DNA of 12,454 bases, taken from contig JNEM01007040.1 in NCBI GenBank assembly GCA_000697335.1, forward strand, positions 1 through 12,454. Direction: 5' to 3'. Position numbers and translations under genes: made by a program. Shown here piece after piece: positions 1-7,733 of this stretch; positions within the stretch are counted from its first letter, which is position 1; each line of letters begins with the position of its first letter. This DNA is from Conidiobolus incongruus B7586. Its lineage: Eukaryota; Entomophthoromycota; Entomophthoromycetes; Entomophthorales; Conidiobolaceae. Under the pieces are notes generated by a model. It was given only the letters and a program-made list of their open reading frames with translations, ran no database searches and was not told the DNA's origin.

Positions 1-2
1 TT

Positions 3-233
3 ATGAAGTGGCCTCTTTAATCTCCTAACCTTAATCCAATTGAACACCTTTGGGATCAGTTAAAAAAAGCTATTAAAGCTTTCCCCCTAGCAAAAAATTT
101 AGATCAACTTTGGGAATATGTTCAAGAAGCATAGAACAAGATTAACCCTTCCCAGTGTAAAAAGTTAGTTGATTCTATGCCCCACAGACTTAAAGAAGTT
201 AGAAAAGCTAAAGGTGGATACACTAGGTTTTAA
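3..233 (+). pseudogene. Tc1-like transposase, C-terminal remnant of the DDE domain
   Basis: Reading from position 3 gives about 76 codons ending in TAA at 231-233. The stretch around codons 3-15 matches the Tc1 hallmark WPPQSPDLNPIEHLW, which carries the third catalytic acid (Glu at 45-47) of the DD34E triad. The rest (LDQLWEYVQEA, SMPHRL, KGGYTRF) is the normal Tc1 C-terminus. Two in-frame stops interrupt it: TAA at 18-20, where the family has Gln, and TAG at 132-134, where it usually has Trp. A Leu replaces Pro at 15-17 and an Asn replaces Asp at 27-29. All four differences from the consensus are C-to-T or G-to-A changes, three of them in CpA context. The catalytic domain upstream lies outside the window. 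Identification of the family is secure; the consensus is from memory. Confidence 0.85.
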
Positions 234-262
234 TTTTTTTTTATCACCAAAAACCTGCAAAT

Positions 263-276
263 TTATGACTCACCTT
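263..276 (+). repeat. Inner direct repeat of the Tc1 3' terminus
   Basis: TTATGACTCACCTT here recurs as TTATGACTCACTTT at 438-451, with TAGGT a few bases further on in both places. It sits 30 bp after the transposase stop. In IR/DR-type Tc1 elements such as Sleeping Beauty, the inner repeat is a second transposase-binding site. That role is inferred from position and repetition only. Confidence 0.55.
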
Positions 277-429
277 AGGTAAAATTTAAGGGTTTATATT
301 TTAGCCAATTAATAGCTAAATATCCTCATTTAATGATATATATAACTAATAAATATAATAGATTTTAATTATTTAATTTTGGTTTATTTTATTAAATATT
401 AATCAAGTTATTAGTAAAAATATAGGTGT

Positions 430-463
430 TTTTGATTTTATGACTCACTTTTGTAGGTCAGTG
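430..463 (+). repeat. Outer direct repeat and right terminal inverted repeat of the Tc1 element
   Basis: This stretch contains TTATGACTCACTTT followed by GTAGGTCAGTG, then TA at 464-465. The start-to-start distance from the inner copy at 263 is 175 bp, close to the spacing of about 165 bp known for IR/DR elements. The partner repeat at the left end is not in the window, so the inverted-repeat length cannot be measured. Confidence 0.6.
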
Positions 464-465
464 TA

Positions 466-2140
466 TAATTCTTTAAAAATAAAACAAGATGTTAGGTTAA
501 GCTAAATTAATCCCCTTTATAAATTCTAATATATAAGTATTTTAAATATAAGTGAATGTTAATTATTATAATAGATTATAATGATATATAGTGTTTTATT
601 TAATATCTTAAGAAAAATCAATTAATAGTAAATTATATATTATTTTTTTATTTAAAACAATTTTTAAATAATGTTTTTAATATAAATTAAAGATATTTAT
701 TATTTTATATAATAATTATAAAATATATAAAGTTAAAGCTATAGAAAATTTTTTATATAAAAAAAATAGAGGGAGTTACTATATCTAGTATATTTACCTA
801 ATTATAACCTATATAATTATAATTGTTTTAGATAATTAAAAAAATAGCTTGCAAGAAAAAAAATTCCTGCAAACATATTAAATTAGTTCATAAAATATTA
901 AATTTCAGTCTTTAATAAAAAGAACTATTTTTTAAGTATTAGAAGCTTACTAAAAGTATAGAAAATAGTTATTAATAATAAAAGAGGTTATTAATTTTAT
1001 ATTATTCATTAATTTTTATATATTATTTATTAATTTATTTGTTTAATTTTAATTTTAAAATTATGCTATTACTTAATTTCTACACTAATATTAATTATAA
1101 ATCTAATATTAATATAAATAAAATCACTCTTATTAACATATAATTATGAAATCATTAAAAATAATAAAAAAAATTGTATTGAAAATATAATTTAAAATAA
1201 TATTTATATTTTTGGAATTATTAGAATATTAAAATTCTGAAATATATTAAAAATATTTTATTTATAATATTAATTTAAGTCATCATTATTAAAGATTGAA
1301 TTAATATTGATCAAAGTATATAATTAATTTATTTTAGTCTTTTTTTTCAAAATCTGGAAAACATTATAGAATATTGATTCCTTGACCCAAATTAGTAAAT
1401 TAACTAGATTTGGATTAATCTGAAAATTGGTATAGTTTATTATATTAGCTATATCCAAATATATACAATATTTAACTCTTAAAAATATCCAATTAAAATA
1501 AATTAACACATATTTATATTTATATATATCAGATATTAAATAATTTAATAATTTAATAATAAAATTATAATTATTATTCTAACAATCTGAAATTGAATTA
1601 ATTTTTGAAAAAGTATTAATAGAATATTGATTTAATTGATTGTTTTTTGCGTTTCAATATTATGGTCCTTTTAAAATGTTATAAATTATCATATATATTC
1701 GTTAATATTAAATTAAATTTCATTTTATTTATAAAAATTATAAGAATTTTAATATTGAATTTAACACTTACCATATTGTTGAATATTAAGGGTGTTCATT
1801 AATGATTATTATTCTAATTTTTCAAACTAAGAAAATTTTAATGTTATAGTTAAATATTGAACTTGAAGCCTAAGGGGTAATCAAGGAGAATAATAAAATC
1901 TTGAAAAGTTATCAAGTAAGCCCATTTATTCATGCATATTTTAAAATTTGAACCAGATTCAGGGAATTTTATATTAAAATTAACATTCTATAAGATAATA
2001 GTAATTATATTATCAAAGGTAGATTGTGAATCAAATCTTACTGATATATTAAAAATCTAGAACATATACGTATACTGATTAATCAACTTCTACTTGATTC
2101 AACTAAGATTTTCTTCAATTTAAAATCATTGAATCAATTT
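466..2140. other. AT-rich spacer, no gene recognised
   Basis: This stretch is extremely AT-rich, with stops in every frame at short intervals. The longest open frames are about 60 codons, are rich in Ile, Asn, Leu and Tyr, and look like AT-bias artefacts. A slightly less AT-rich patch lies at about 1860-1980, but I recognise nothing in it. No tRNA, long inverted repeat or tandem array was seen. Confidence 0.6.
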
Positions 2141-2144
2141 ATAA

Positions 2145-2500
2145 GATTAACGGTTATAAAGATCATAATTTGGAATATCACATTAATTGAAATTATCAAC
2201 TAGAATTATAAAAACAAATAATCTTATCATTATTGTATAATAAAATAATTCTTCTTTAGCTTTTAAAAATCTTTTAATTATCAATATATTGCTATATATT
2301 CTATTAAAATACTTACGATAACAATATTTCAATAACTGATTCATACCACTTAATACAAAACAAAAACAGTACCCAAATCCAATACAGCACCCAAACCATA
2401 ACATATTAAATTATGAAACCCTTGATAAACTATGAAAAACCAAATAATCTTGGCAGGATTGTCAAATTCTACCCCAGTAGAGGATAACTTTAGTAATCAA
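2145..2500 (-). pseudogene. Probable heavily decayed Tc1-like transposase relic
   Basis: No single frame stays open, but the minus strand keeps an ordered set of Tc1-like landmarks. There is a TTGATTACTAAAGTT stretch that could derive from an (F)IDES motif, with the first Asp at 2498-2496. A less AT-rich block at 2399-2345 reads like the MVWGC..G and SG-MNQ segment. An NND at 2234-2226 could derive from the QDN motif. A CCAAATTATGATC at 2173-2161 resembles the start of PNSPDLNPIE. The spacing between the first and second Asp is 90 codons, close to the roughly 91 residues in Tc1 transposases. The second-Asp-to-Glu distance is about 27 codons instead of 34, so indels must be assumed. The match is by eye and weak residue by residue; the spacing is the best argument. 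The TIRs are not identified. Confidence 0.4.
2366..2401 (+). repeat. Two imperfect 18-bp tandem copies
   Basis: ACAGTACCCAAATCCAAT is followed directly by ACAGCACCCAAACCATAA, with four mismatches in 18. It falls inside the putative transposase relic. It may be chance similarity of Gly/Trp/Cys-type codons read from the minus strand rather than a true duplication. Confidence 0.4.
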
Positions 2501-2501
2501 T

Positions 2502-2933
2502 ATAGAATAATCTATTAGAAAATGAACCTCATTCAATATTTGTAAATTATATTAACAATAATAAAAAAATTCAGAACTGAGGGTAATTAAGAAATAATTA
2601 AAAAAATATGAGATGATAAAAAATAATGCAACAGTTTTAATAAATATTTTTATTAAAGTTTTTAAGAGTAATCTAAAGAGAAGGTAAATTGTTATTTATT
2701 TATTGTTATTATTTTTATTATTAAAAACCCTGATATTAATGAAATGTTATAATTTATAGAAATGATAAGGAGTAAAAATTGTAAAACAAAACTCTTATTT
2801 CAAAAAAGGAGTCTTAATTAGATTAAAAAACAGATTTAATTTATTAATTAAAACATTTTTATTTTAATTATTATTATTATTACTATTATTATCATTACTG
2901 CTGTTAGAGGAACTATTAACATTAAAAGAAAAA
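2502..2933. other. AT-rich spacer and likely 3' untranslated region of the methyltransferase gene
   Basis: No gene is recognised here. Relative to the minus-strand methyltransferase this is downstream sequence. It holds the ATT-type triplet tract (2867-2900) and an AATAAA on the minus strand at 2845-2840, about 90 nt past the stop codon. That AATAAA could serve as a polyadenylation signal, but the hexamer is expected often in DNA this AT-rich. Confidence 0.45.
2867..2900. repeat. Imperfect ATT triplet-repeat tract
   Basis: ATT units are interrupted by ACT and ATC triplets. Read on the minus strand in one frame, the region is a run of Asn, Ser and Asp codons ending in TAA. In the next frame it is a run of Ile codons. 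It starts just past the methyltransferase stop codon and is in neither case continuous with that gene's frame. A microsatellite in the 3' UTR is the simplest reading. Confidence 0.6.
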
Positions 2934-3839
2934 TCAAGTCTTGTGAAGTTCGATCCAAACGATACCAGATCTTTCGGATTCTATTAAATTCCAGAATGAG
3001 GGATCACCATTTGTAAATTCTGAACAATTCAATTTGTAATTGGGATCCACTTCTGGATAAATCCATTGGAAGTGGGTAAATCCTGCGGCTTTGAAGCAGG
3101 ATTCGTAAGTCTGCCGGCTGAGGTAGTAGTTGTCAAATTTGGTGCTGGGGCCGTTGATGCCTTCCGGTGTGTACCACATCTCAATTTCAATGCGGTCGCC
3201 GTCATGAGCCTTGGGCAGCAATGTGTTTGAAGTCTTACTGTCGATGGGAGGCGATGGATAGCTCTTGGGATACCATTTACCCGTGATTTCGTACTTTTTA
3301 TGATTTTCGAACATAACTTTCGGATGGAGACCGACATTGATATTCAGAGCAATGAATTTTCCACCTGATTTTAAACTATTGTAAACGTTGCATAAAAATT
3401 GGGTCAATTGGTTTGCTGTACGGGCGTAGTTGAGTAAATATGCGGTGACGACTATATCGAAATCGCGATTGTAAAATGTATCAGGATGTTGGATGAGGTG
3501 GGAGGCGTCAGATCTCAGGTACTTGATCCCCAATTTTTGCTCGGATTCAATACGATTCGCCAATTTTATTTGGCTATCAGAAATATCTACACCTATCATT
3601 TCGTCGATTAATTCGCTGAATTCGCACTTCAAGTACCTTGCGAAGTACCCGTCACCACATGCCAAGTCCATCACCTTTAACTTGGAGCTGAGGTCCAGTT
3701 GATTACAAGCGTTTTCAAACACCTTTCGCATGGTGTAAGCCTCGATATACTGTCTGAGAGGCCTATGAGTAGTCAACTGGTAATGCTCGGCGATTTGATT
3801 ATAGTGATTCCTAGCATCTTGAAACTCTATAACGGTCAT
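2934..3839 (-). CDS. Class I SAM-dependent methyltransferase, 301 aa
   Basis: This should transfer a methyl group from S-adenosylmethionine, probably to a small molecule in the cytosol; the substrate cannot be read from the sequence. Class I motifs appear in order. Motif I is VMDLACGDGYF (56-66), the SAM-binding loop. The acidic residue after strand 2 is Asp85 in IGVDIS. A YLRSDA at 107-112 gives the adenine-contacting Asp111. FDIVVTAYLLNYA (127-139) forms strand 4, and LKSGGKFIALN (156-166) is the post-III segment. The C-terminal part (about 170-301) is a substrate-cap region ending in a final strand, IVWIELHK. From memory, the LLNYA segment and general layout resemble the ToxA-like methyltransferases shared by bacteria and fungi. 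The gene is intronless, starts at an ATG with A at -3, and ends in TGA. No signal peptide or membrane segment is seen. Codon use is much less AT-rich than the flanks, like the peptidase gene. Confidence 0.9.
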   Translation of the reverse strand: MTVIEFQDARNHYNQIAEHYQLTTHRPLRQYIEAYTMRKVFENACNQLDLSSKLKVMDLACGDGYFARYLKCEFSELIDEMIGVDISDSQIKLANRIESEQKLGIKYLRSDASHLIQHPDTFYNRDFDIVVTAYLLNYARTANQLTQFLCNVYNSLKSGGKFIALNINVGLHPKVMFENHKKYEITGKWYPKSYPSPPIDSKTSNTLLPKAHDGDRIEIEMWYTPEGINGPSTKFDNYYLSRQTYESCFKAAGFTHFQWIYPEVDPNYKLNCSEFTNGDPSFWNLIESERSGIVWIELHKT

Positions 3840-3949
3840 TATTAAACAAAAAGATAACTAATTAATAATTAACTAGAAAATTAAATTTTATGATACTATT
3901 GTAATATTTATACTTAATTCAAAATTCCCCTCAAATAAATTATTTATTG

Positions 3950-4430
3950 TTATTCAAAACATTTGGAATTTCCCCTGGATCGTTGGTCTTTCTTCACAGA
4001 ATTACCCAATTTCTCCTTTAAATTTATCAGTTTCACTTTATTATTCTTTCAATTTTAATTTTGTATTATTACTAAGGTTTAAAATGATCAAAACATTGAA
4101 TTAGTGTTTTAATTGGTTGAAAAAGATCTTTACCAATTCTAGAGGTCTTGAGCAAGTCAATCAGAGATTGAATGCAAAGGTTTAATTGGATACATTGATG
4201 ATTTAATTTTTTGGAAGTTTACTACCAATTAAATTTAATTATGTTGTTTATTAGGATAGTGATAATCTTTGGGATTGTGGTTTATCTTATACTCCTCTAA
4301 CTACTTTGAATAGAATTCTTTGAAGATTTGATAAAATTTTATTCTGCTCTACCAAATATTAAGTTCATCGAGTCAAGTTATGAATATTCTATATAACTCC
4401 CAAAAAACAGGTTAAAATAATAAGTTATTA
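3950..4430. other. Unidentified stretch with coding-like texture, possible gene debris
   Basis: This stretch is less AT-rich than the spacers and has several short open runs with mixed amino-acid composition. On the minus strand at about 4202-4078 there are some 40 codons without a stop, giving LLKTSRIGKDLFQPIKTL. Also on the minus strand, a run ending in TAA near 3950 contains KKDQRSRGNSKCFE. On the plus strand, about 27 open codons at 4103-4183 include NSRGLEQVNQRLNAK. None matches a family I recognise, and the strand cannot be decided. It could be a dead gene, exons of a small gene with short introns, or chance. Confidence 0.25.
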
Positions 4431-4530
4431 GAATTTTATTATCACAATATTTACTATTCAATTTTTTCTTCAATTAATATAAGAGAGTAACTCAAAATTT
4501 ATTAAAATTTCAAAATTATTAGTACAACTG

Positions 4531-4552
4531 ATATATATATATATATATATAT
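4531..4552. repeat. (AT)11 microsatellite
   Basis: There are 22 bases of perfect AT dinucleotide repeat, inside the spacer downstream of the peptidase gene. Slippage-prone and likely polymorphic. Confidence 0.95.
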
Positions 4553-4773
4553 GTTTTCAATTTGGATGATCCTATTGTTTTCTAAAAATAGCAATTCCCA
4601 TTCAGAATCTAATTTTGTTTTTATCTTTAAAATTTTAATCCAATTTCAAAATTATATTTATAAATTTTTAATATTTTTGAAAATAATAAAATTAATCTCA
4701 AAGAAAATATTTTATTAGATTTTTTTTGTTGCTGAAATATTCCAAATTTTGTATATATCATTACCACAAAAGG

Positions 4774-7733
4774 TTAAATATTCTCCAACCAACTCACCAT
4801 AGCCGTATACAATTCGTATCTCGCTTCATAATATGGTAAACCGTGATCGTTGTCGGGGAAAGTATTCAATTTAAATTTGGTAATATGATTTAATTCGAAT
4901 AAATCGATTAAACTTAAAGAATTCTGATAATGGACATTATCGTCAGCGACTCCGTGGAACATGACATATTGAGTGATATTGAATTGAGTCAAGTCGCTAA
5001 TTGCGCTGGTGTAGTAATGATCTAATGGAGGATCGGTGGGAAGTCCCATGTAGCGTTCTGTATATATGGTATCGTAGAAGCGCCAGTCCGTAACAGGAGC
5101 TACCGCGAGGCCGAGTTTGAATACGTTGTCATAGTTGCGCTCAATTACTTTGGAGGTGAGATACCCGCCGTAACTCCAGCCCCAAATCGCCATGCGGTTG
5201 GCGTCCACATATGGGAGTTTGGAGTAGTGTTTGCCAGTAGCGATCACATCGTAAGCTTCCCATAAGCCTAACTTTTTGTGGACAATCGTGGCGAATTTAC
5301 GGCCTTTGTAACCCGTGCCGCGACAGTCGACAATCACCACGATAGTGTCGTTATGGTTGCTTACAAGCCATTGGTCGTAGTCAATACCAAAGTGGCGTGT
5401 AACCAATTGCGACTCGGGACCTCCATACACTCGGAACAGAATACGGTACTTGCGACTGGGATCGAATGTTGGGGGTCTCACTTCCTTGACATTGAATTCA
5501 TGGCCTTCGACATTAACAGTGCGGAAATGGTATTGAGCAGCTGCCAATTGTTGTAACTCTTCCTTAATTACTGGATTACTTTCAAGGATTTGGCCTTTGC
5601 CCAATGTTTTGCTGTTGAGGAGACGATGCTCTGGAATGCCGGGACCTTCGTAACTCAGCACAATGTGACCTCCCTTAGGTGAAACACTGGCATCAAATGT
5701 GCCGAAATTGCTTTTAGTCAAGTCGCCAACTTGCTTGCTGATGTGGACTTTATTCTTGCCATCCAAAGATACTGAGAATAGATGACTTGCTGTCGAGTCA
5801 ACCTCTCTGCTCATGTAATAAACAGCTCCAGTTTCTTCATTGTAACCAACCACTTTTTCAACATCGTAATTGCCAGTGGTTAAAAATACTTTGGGTTCGT
5901 CGTCGTAAAGATCGTCGAAGAGTGCCAAATGGTAGTGATCGTTGTGAATAATGCGATCAATGTAACCTCCGTGAGGGATGCCCAATTCGGCACTAGAAGG
6001 AACTGGATAGATAGGATGCGATTCGGTAGGATACCAAGCATCGTCGCCCTTTGCTCCAGAGGCCCAATCTTTCCCAGCCTTTTCAGAGCGAATGATATAG
6101 GCTAAATCATCTCCAACATCAACAATACATGTGAACACATGGTCTTGGACTCTGTTGGCAAATCTGACGATTGCTGCCTTGGAATCAGGGGTCCAGATAA
6201 CATCGGTAAAGATAGGATCCTTAGGGATGGCGACCTTATTTGTGAATTGCTTGTTGGGCTCATAGTCTACAGGAATCAAATTGAGTTTGGGTTTGTAGCT
6301 CTTCTTATTATTGACCCATTCATCCAAATGGAAGATATGAAGTGTGACTTTGGGATTGGGGAACCCTGGCTTAGGATATCTAATTTGTACATTTTGAGGG
6401 TATGGTGCCAAACGACTAATGGTAGCAGGATTCTTCAACATAATTTCTCTAGAATGCTGCAGCCAGTTTTGATTCACTGTCTCTTCATCGCCAGAGCGTC
6501 TTGCAAATTGCTTGAAGTGGGATGGGTTGAAGATTGGATACTCGTAAACGGGGACGTCAGTATCGTCAAAACTCAAATATGCCAGATGATTACTATCAGG
6601 ACTCCACCACATTGCAGTGTCGGAACCAAATACCTCTTCCTCACAGACCCAGTCGGGAATACCGTTGAATTTAGAAGGACTGCCAGTATTAGTAACGCGA
6701 ATAATATTTTCGAAATCGTCCTTAACAATGTAAATATCGTTGTCTTGAACGAATGCGATATCGTGGCCGGAAGGACTCCACTTAAATAAGGATAGATTTG
6801 GTACTTTATCCTCAGACAAGTTATCAGAATTCATAATCTTGGAAGCTATAGCTACTGGAGTTATGGACGAATTTTCCAAAGAATATATACGATATTTAGC
6901 TAATTTTGAATGTCTCCAAATCCTCTTTTCGTTACTGACAATCGCGATATATTTCAAGTCGGATGACAAATGGTACGATGTATCCTGAAATCCATGTCTC
7001 TTAAAATCTTCCATATATGCTACGATTCGATTCTTATCGGGATTGTCGATATATTTGATCCAAATGGCACTCGTTGTCCCATCCATGTAGGTGTAAGCAC
7101 CATCAGGCAAGTTTGAACCCTCCTGCCAGTTAACATTGTGGCCCTTGTCCCTCAACTTCGAGTTGTAAAGATCAGTGTATTCCAAGGGTTTTCCTGAAGC
7201 GTTTACGGGGAATTCAAACTCGAACTTATCCATGTAAGATTTTAATTCTTTATCCGATAATTTAGGTACTGGCAAAGGAATAAGAGGTACTGAGTCCATA
7301 TTTTCTTTATCTTTCTTAGTATTTAAACCATCAGAATTATCCAACTCTTTTAATTGAAATTGTTGGTTTGGTTTATAAATCACAAATACTATTTATAAAA
7401 AGAATTAATATTAGTTAATAAATATGAAAATATATAAGAATTACCAATAGCTGATATAATAATTACAATAGTAATAATTATGATCCCTAAATATAATTTT
7501 GGCAGCCTTCTCCCCTTCTATATAAAATTAATATTTAAATTATTAAAAATTAAAAATAAAATTACTTTATATTTTCTCTTAGTAGTTATTGGGTCATTCG
7601 TTATTAAACTTCTCTCCAAATCGTTATCTTCAGGATTAATATCGACACTTGAGAAACTCTGACGATTTTGACTATGAGGTAATAAATTAGTTCGACTATC
7701 GGTATCCATTTCGGATATGGTGGGTGACTTCAT
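4774..7733 (-). CDS. Type II membrane dipeptidyl aminopeptidase (DPP IV family S9B, Ste13/Dap2-like), three exons
   Basis: Spliced exons 7733-7566, 7517-7445 and 7388-4774 give about 951 aa; yeast Ste13 and Dap2 are about 930 and 820. The enzyme removes N-terminal X-Pro or X-Ala dipeptides in the late Golgi (Ste13, pheromone maturation) or vacuole (Dap2); which applies here is unclear. Order: cytosolic tail 1-65 with basic KKGRR (56-60) before the anchor; one membrane segment about 66-85; lumenal beta-propeller about 130-690; alpha/beta-hydrolase domain to the end. DWVCEEEVF holds the substrate-amine-binding Glu331 and Glu332. RVYGGP has the oxyanion Tyr735. The catalytic triad is Ser819 in GWSYGG, Asp896 in HGVADDN and His929 in DNDHG, all intact. 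Lumenal NXS/T sites include Asn143, 253, 270, 278, 760 and 884. The start is the ATG at 7733, chosen because GTG at 7383 would omit the anchor. The stop is TAA. Confidence 0.93.
7389..7444 (-). other. Intron 2 of the dipeptidyl aminopeptidase gene (56 nt)
   Basis: On the minus strand the intron begins GTAATT (7444) and ends ATAG (7389). A branch site TTAACTAAT lies at 7418-7410, about 22 nt before the acceptor AG. It splits a Val codon in phase 1 (G then TA). Removing it joins ...IIISAI to VFVIYKP and completes the membrane anchor. Its length is not a multiple of three, so retention shifts the frame. Confidence 0.85.
7518..7565 (-). other. Intron 1 of the dipeptidyl aminopeptidase gene (48 nt)
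   Basis: On the minus strand the intron begins GTAATT (7565) and ends ATATAG (7518). It is phase 0, after the Lys56 codon. Removing it joins the basic tail KRKYK to KGRRLPKLYL. There is no clear CTAAY branch site; TTTAAT is the nearest. The length is 16 codons, but the acceptor TAG is itself in frame, so a retained intron ends the protein there. Confidence 0.8.

Larger units (their letters stand above)
1..463 (+). mobile_element. 3' part of a decayed Tc1-like (Tc1/mariner) DNA transposon
   Basis: The left window edge cuts this element, so only its 3' end is present. It holds the C-terminal end of a Tc1 transposase (3-233), then about 230 bp of noncoding terminal sequence. The right end is placed at the ...GGTCAGTG at 456-463, followed by TA (464-465), the usual Tc1/mariner target duplication. 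CAGTG next to TA is typical of this superfamily. The terminal region contains two copies of a TTATGACTCAC motif, an arrangement known from IR/DR-type Tc1 elements. The 5' end and its matching inverted repeat are outside the window, so the boundary is inferred from one end only. In-frame stops in the transposase make the copy non-autonomous. Confidence 0.8.
3840..4773. other. Intergenic region between methyltransferase and peptidase genes
   Basis: This holds the promoter side of the methyltransferase gene and the 3' end of the peptidase gene. No promoter element can be singled out from the AT background. An AATAAA on the minus strand at 4716-4711 lies about 58 nt past the peptidase stop codon and is a plausible polyadenylation signal. 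A less AT-rich stretch at about 3950-4430 may be gene debris and is listed separately. A (AT)11 tract is at 4531-4552. Confidence 0.6.

Noticed and set aside
18-134. TAA and TAG in the Tc1 frame as evidence for a stop-to-Gln genetic code
   Set aside because: TAA stands where Gln is expected, but TAG stands where Trp is usual. The two long host genes use TAA and TGA as terminators and have none inside, so mutation explains it better.
1324-1509. Minus-strand open frame of 61 codons
   Set aside because: Its composition (Ile, Asn, Leu, Tyr) is what AT-rich noncoding DNA gives; no motif, no context.
3029-3337. Open frame of 102 codons on the minus strand inside the methyltransferase
   Set aside because: It is a shifted frame of the same strand as a clear gene, with a Ser/Thr/Pro-rich composition typical of shadow frames.
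4180-4220. A YIDD-like stretch on the plus strand that recalls reverse transcriptases
   Set aside because: It is four residues in an AT-rich context with no supporting neighbouring motifs. It is not enough to call a retroelement fossil.
6139-6789. Open frame of 216 codons on the plus strand
   Set aside because: It lies wholly antisense to the conserved propeller of the peptidase, and its product resembles nothing. It is a by-product of the codon pattern on the other strand.
7480-7662. Plus-strand open frame of 60 codons
   Set aside because: It is antisense to exon 1, intron 1 and exon 2 of the peptidase gene, which are well supported by splice sites and frame.
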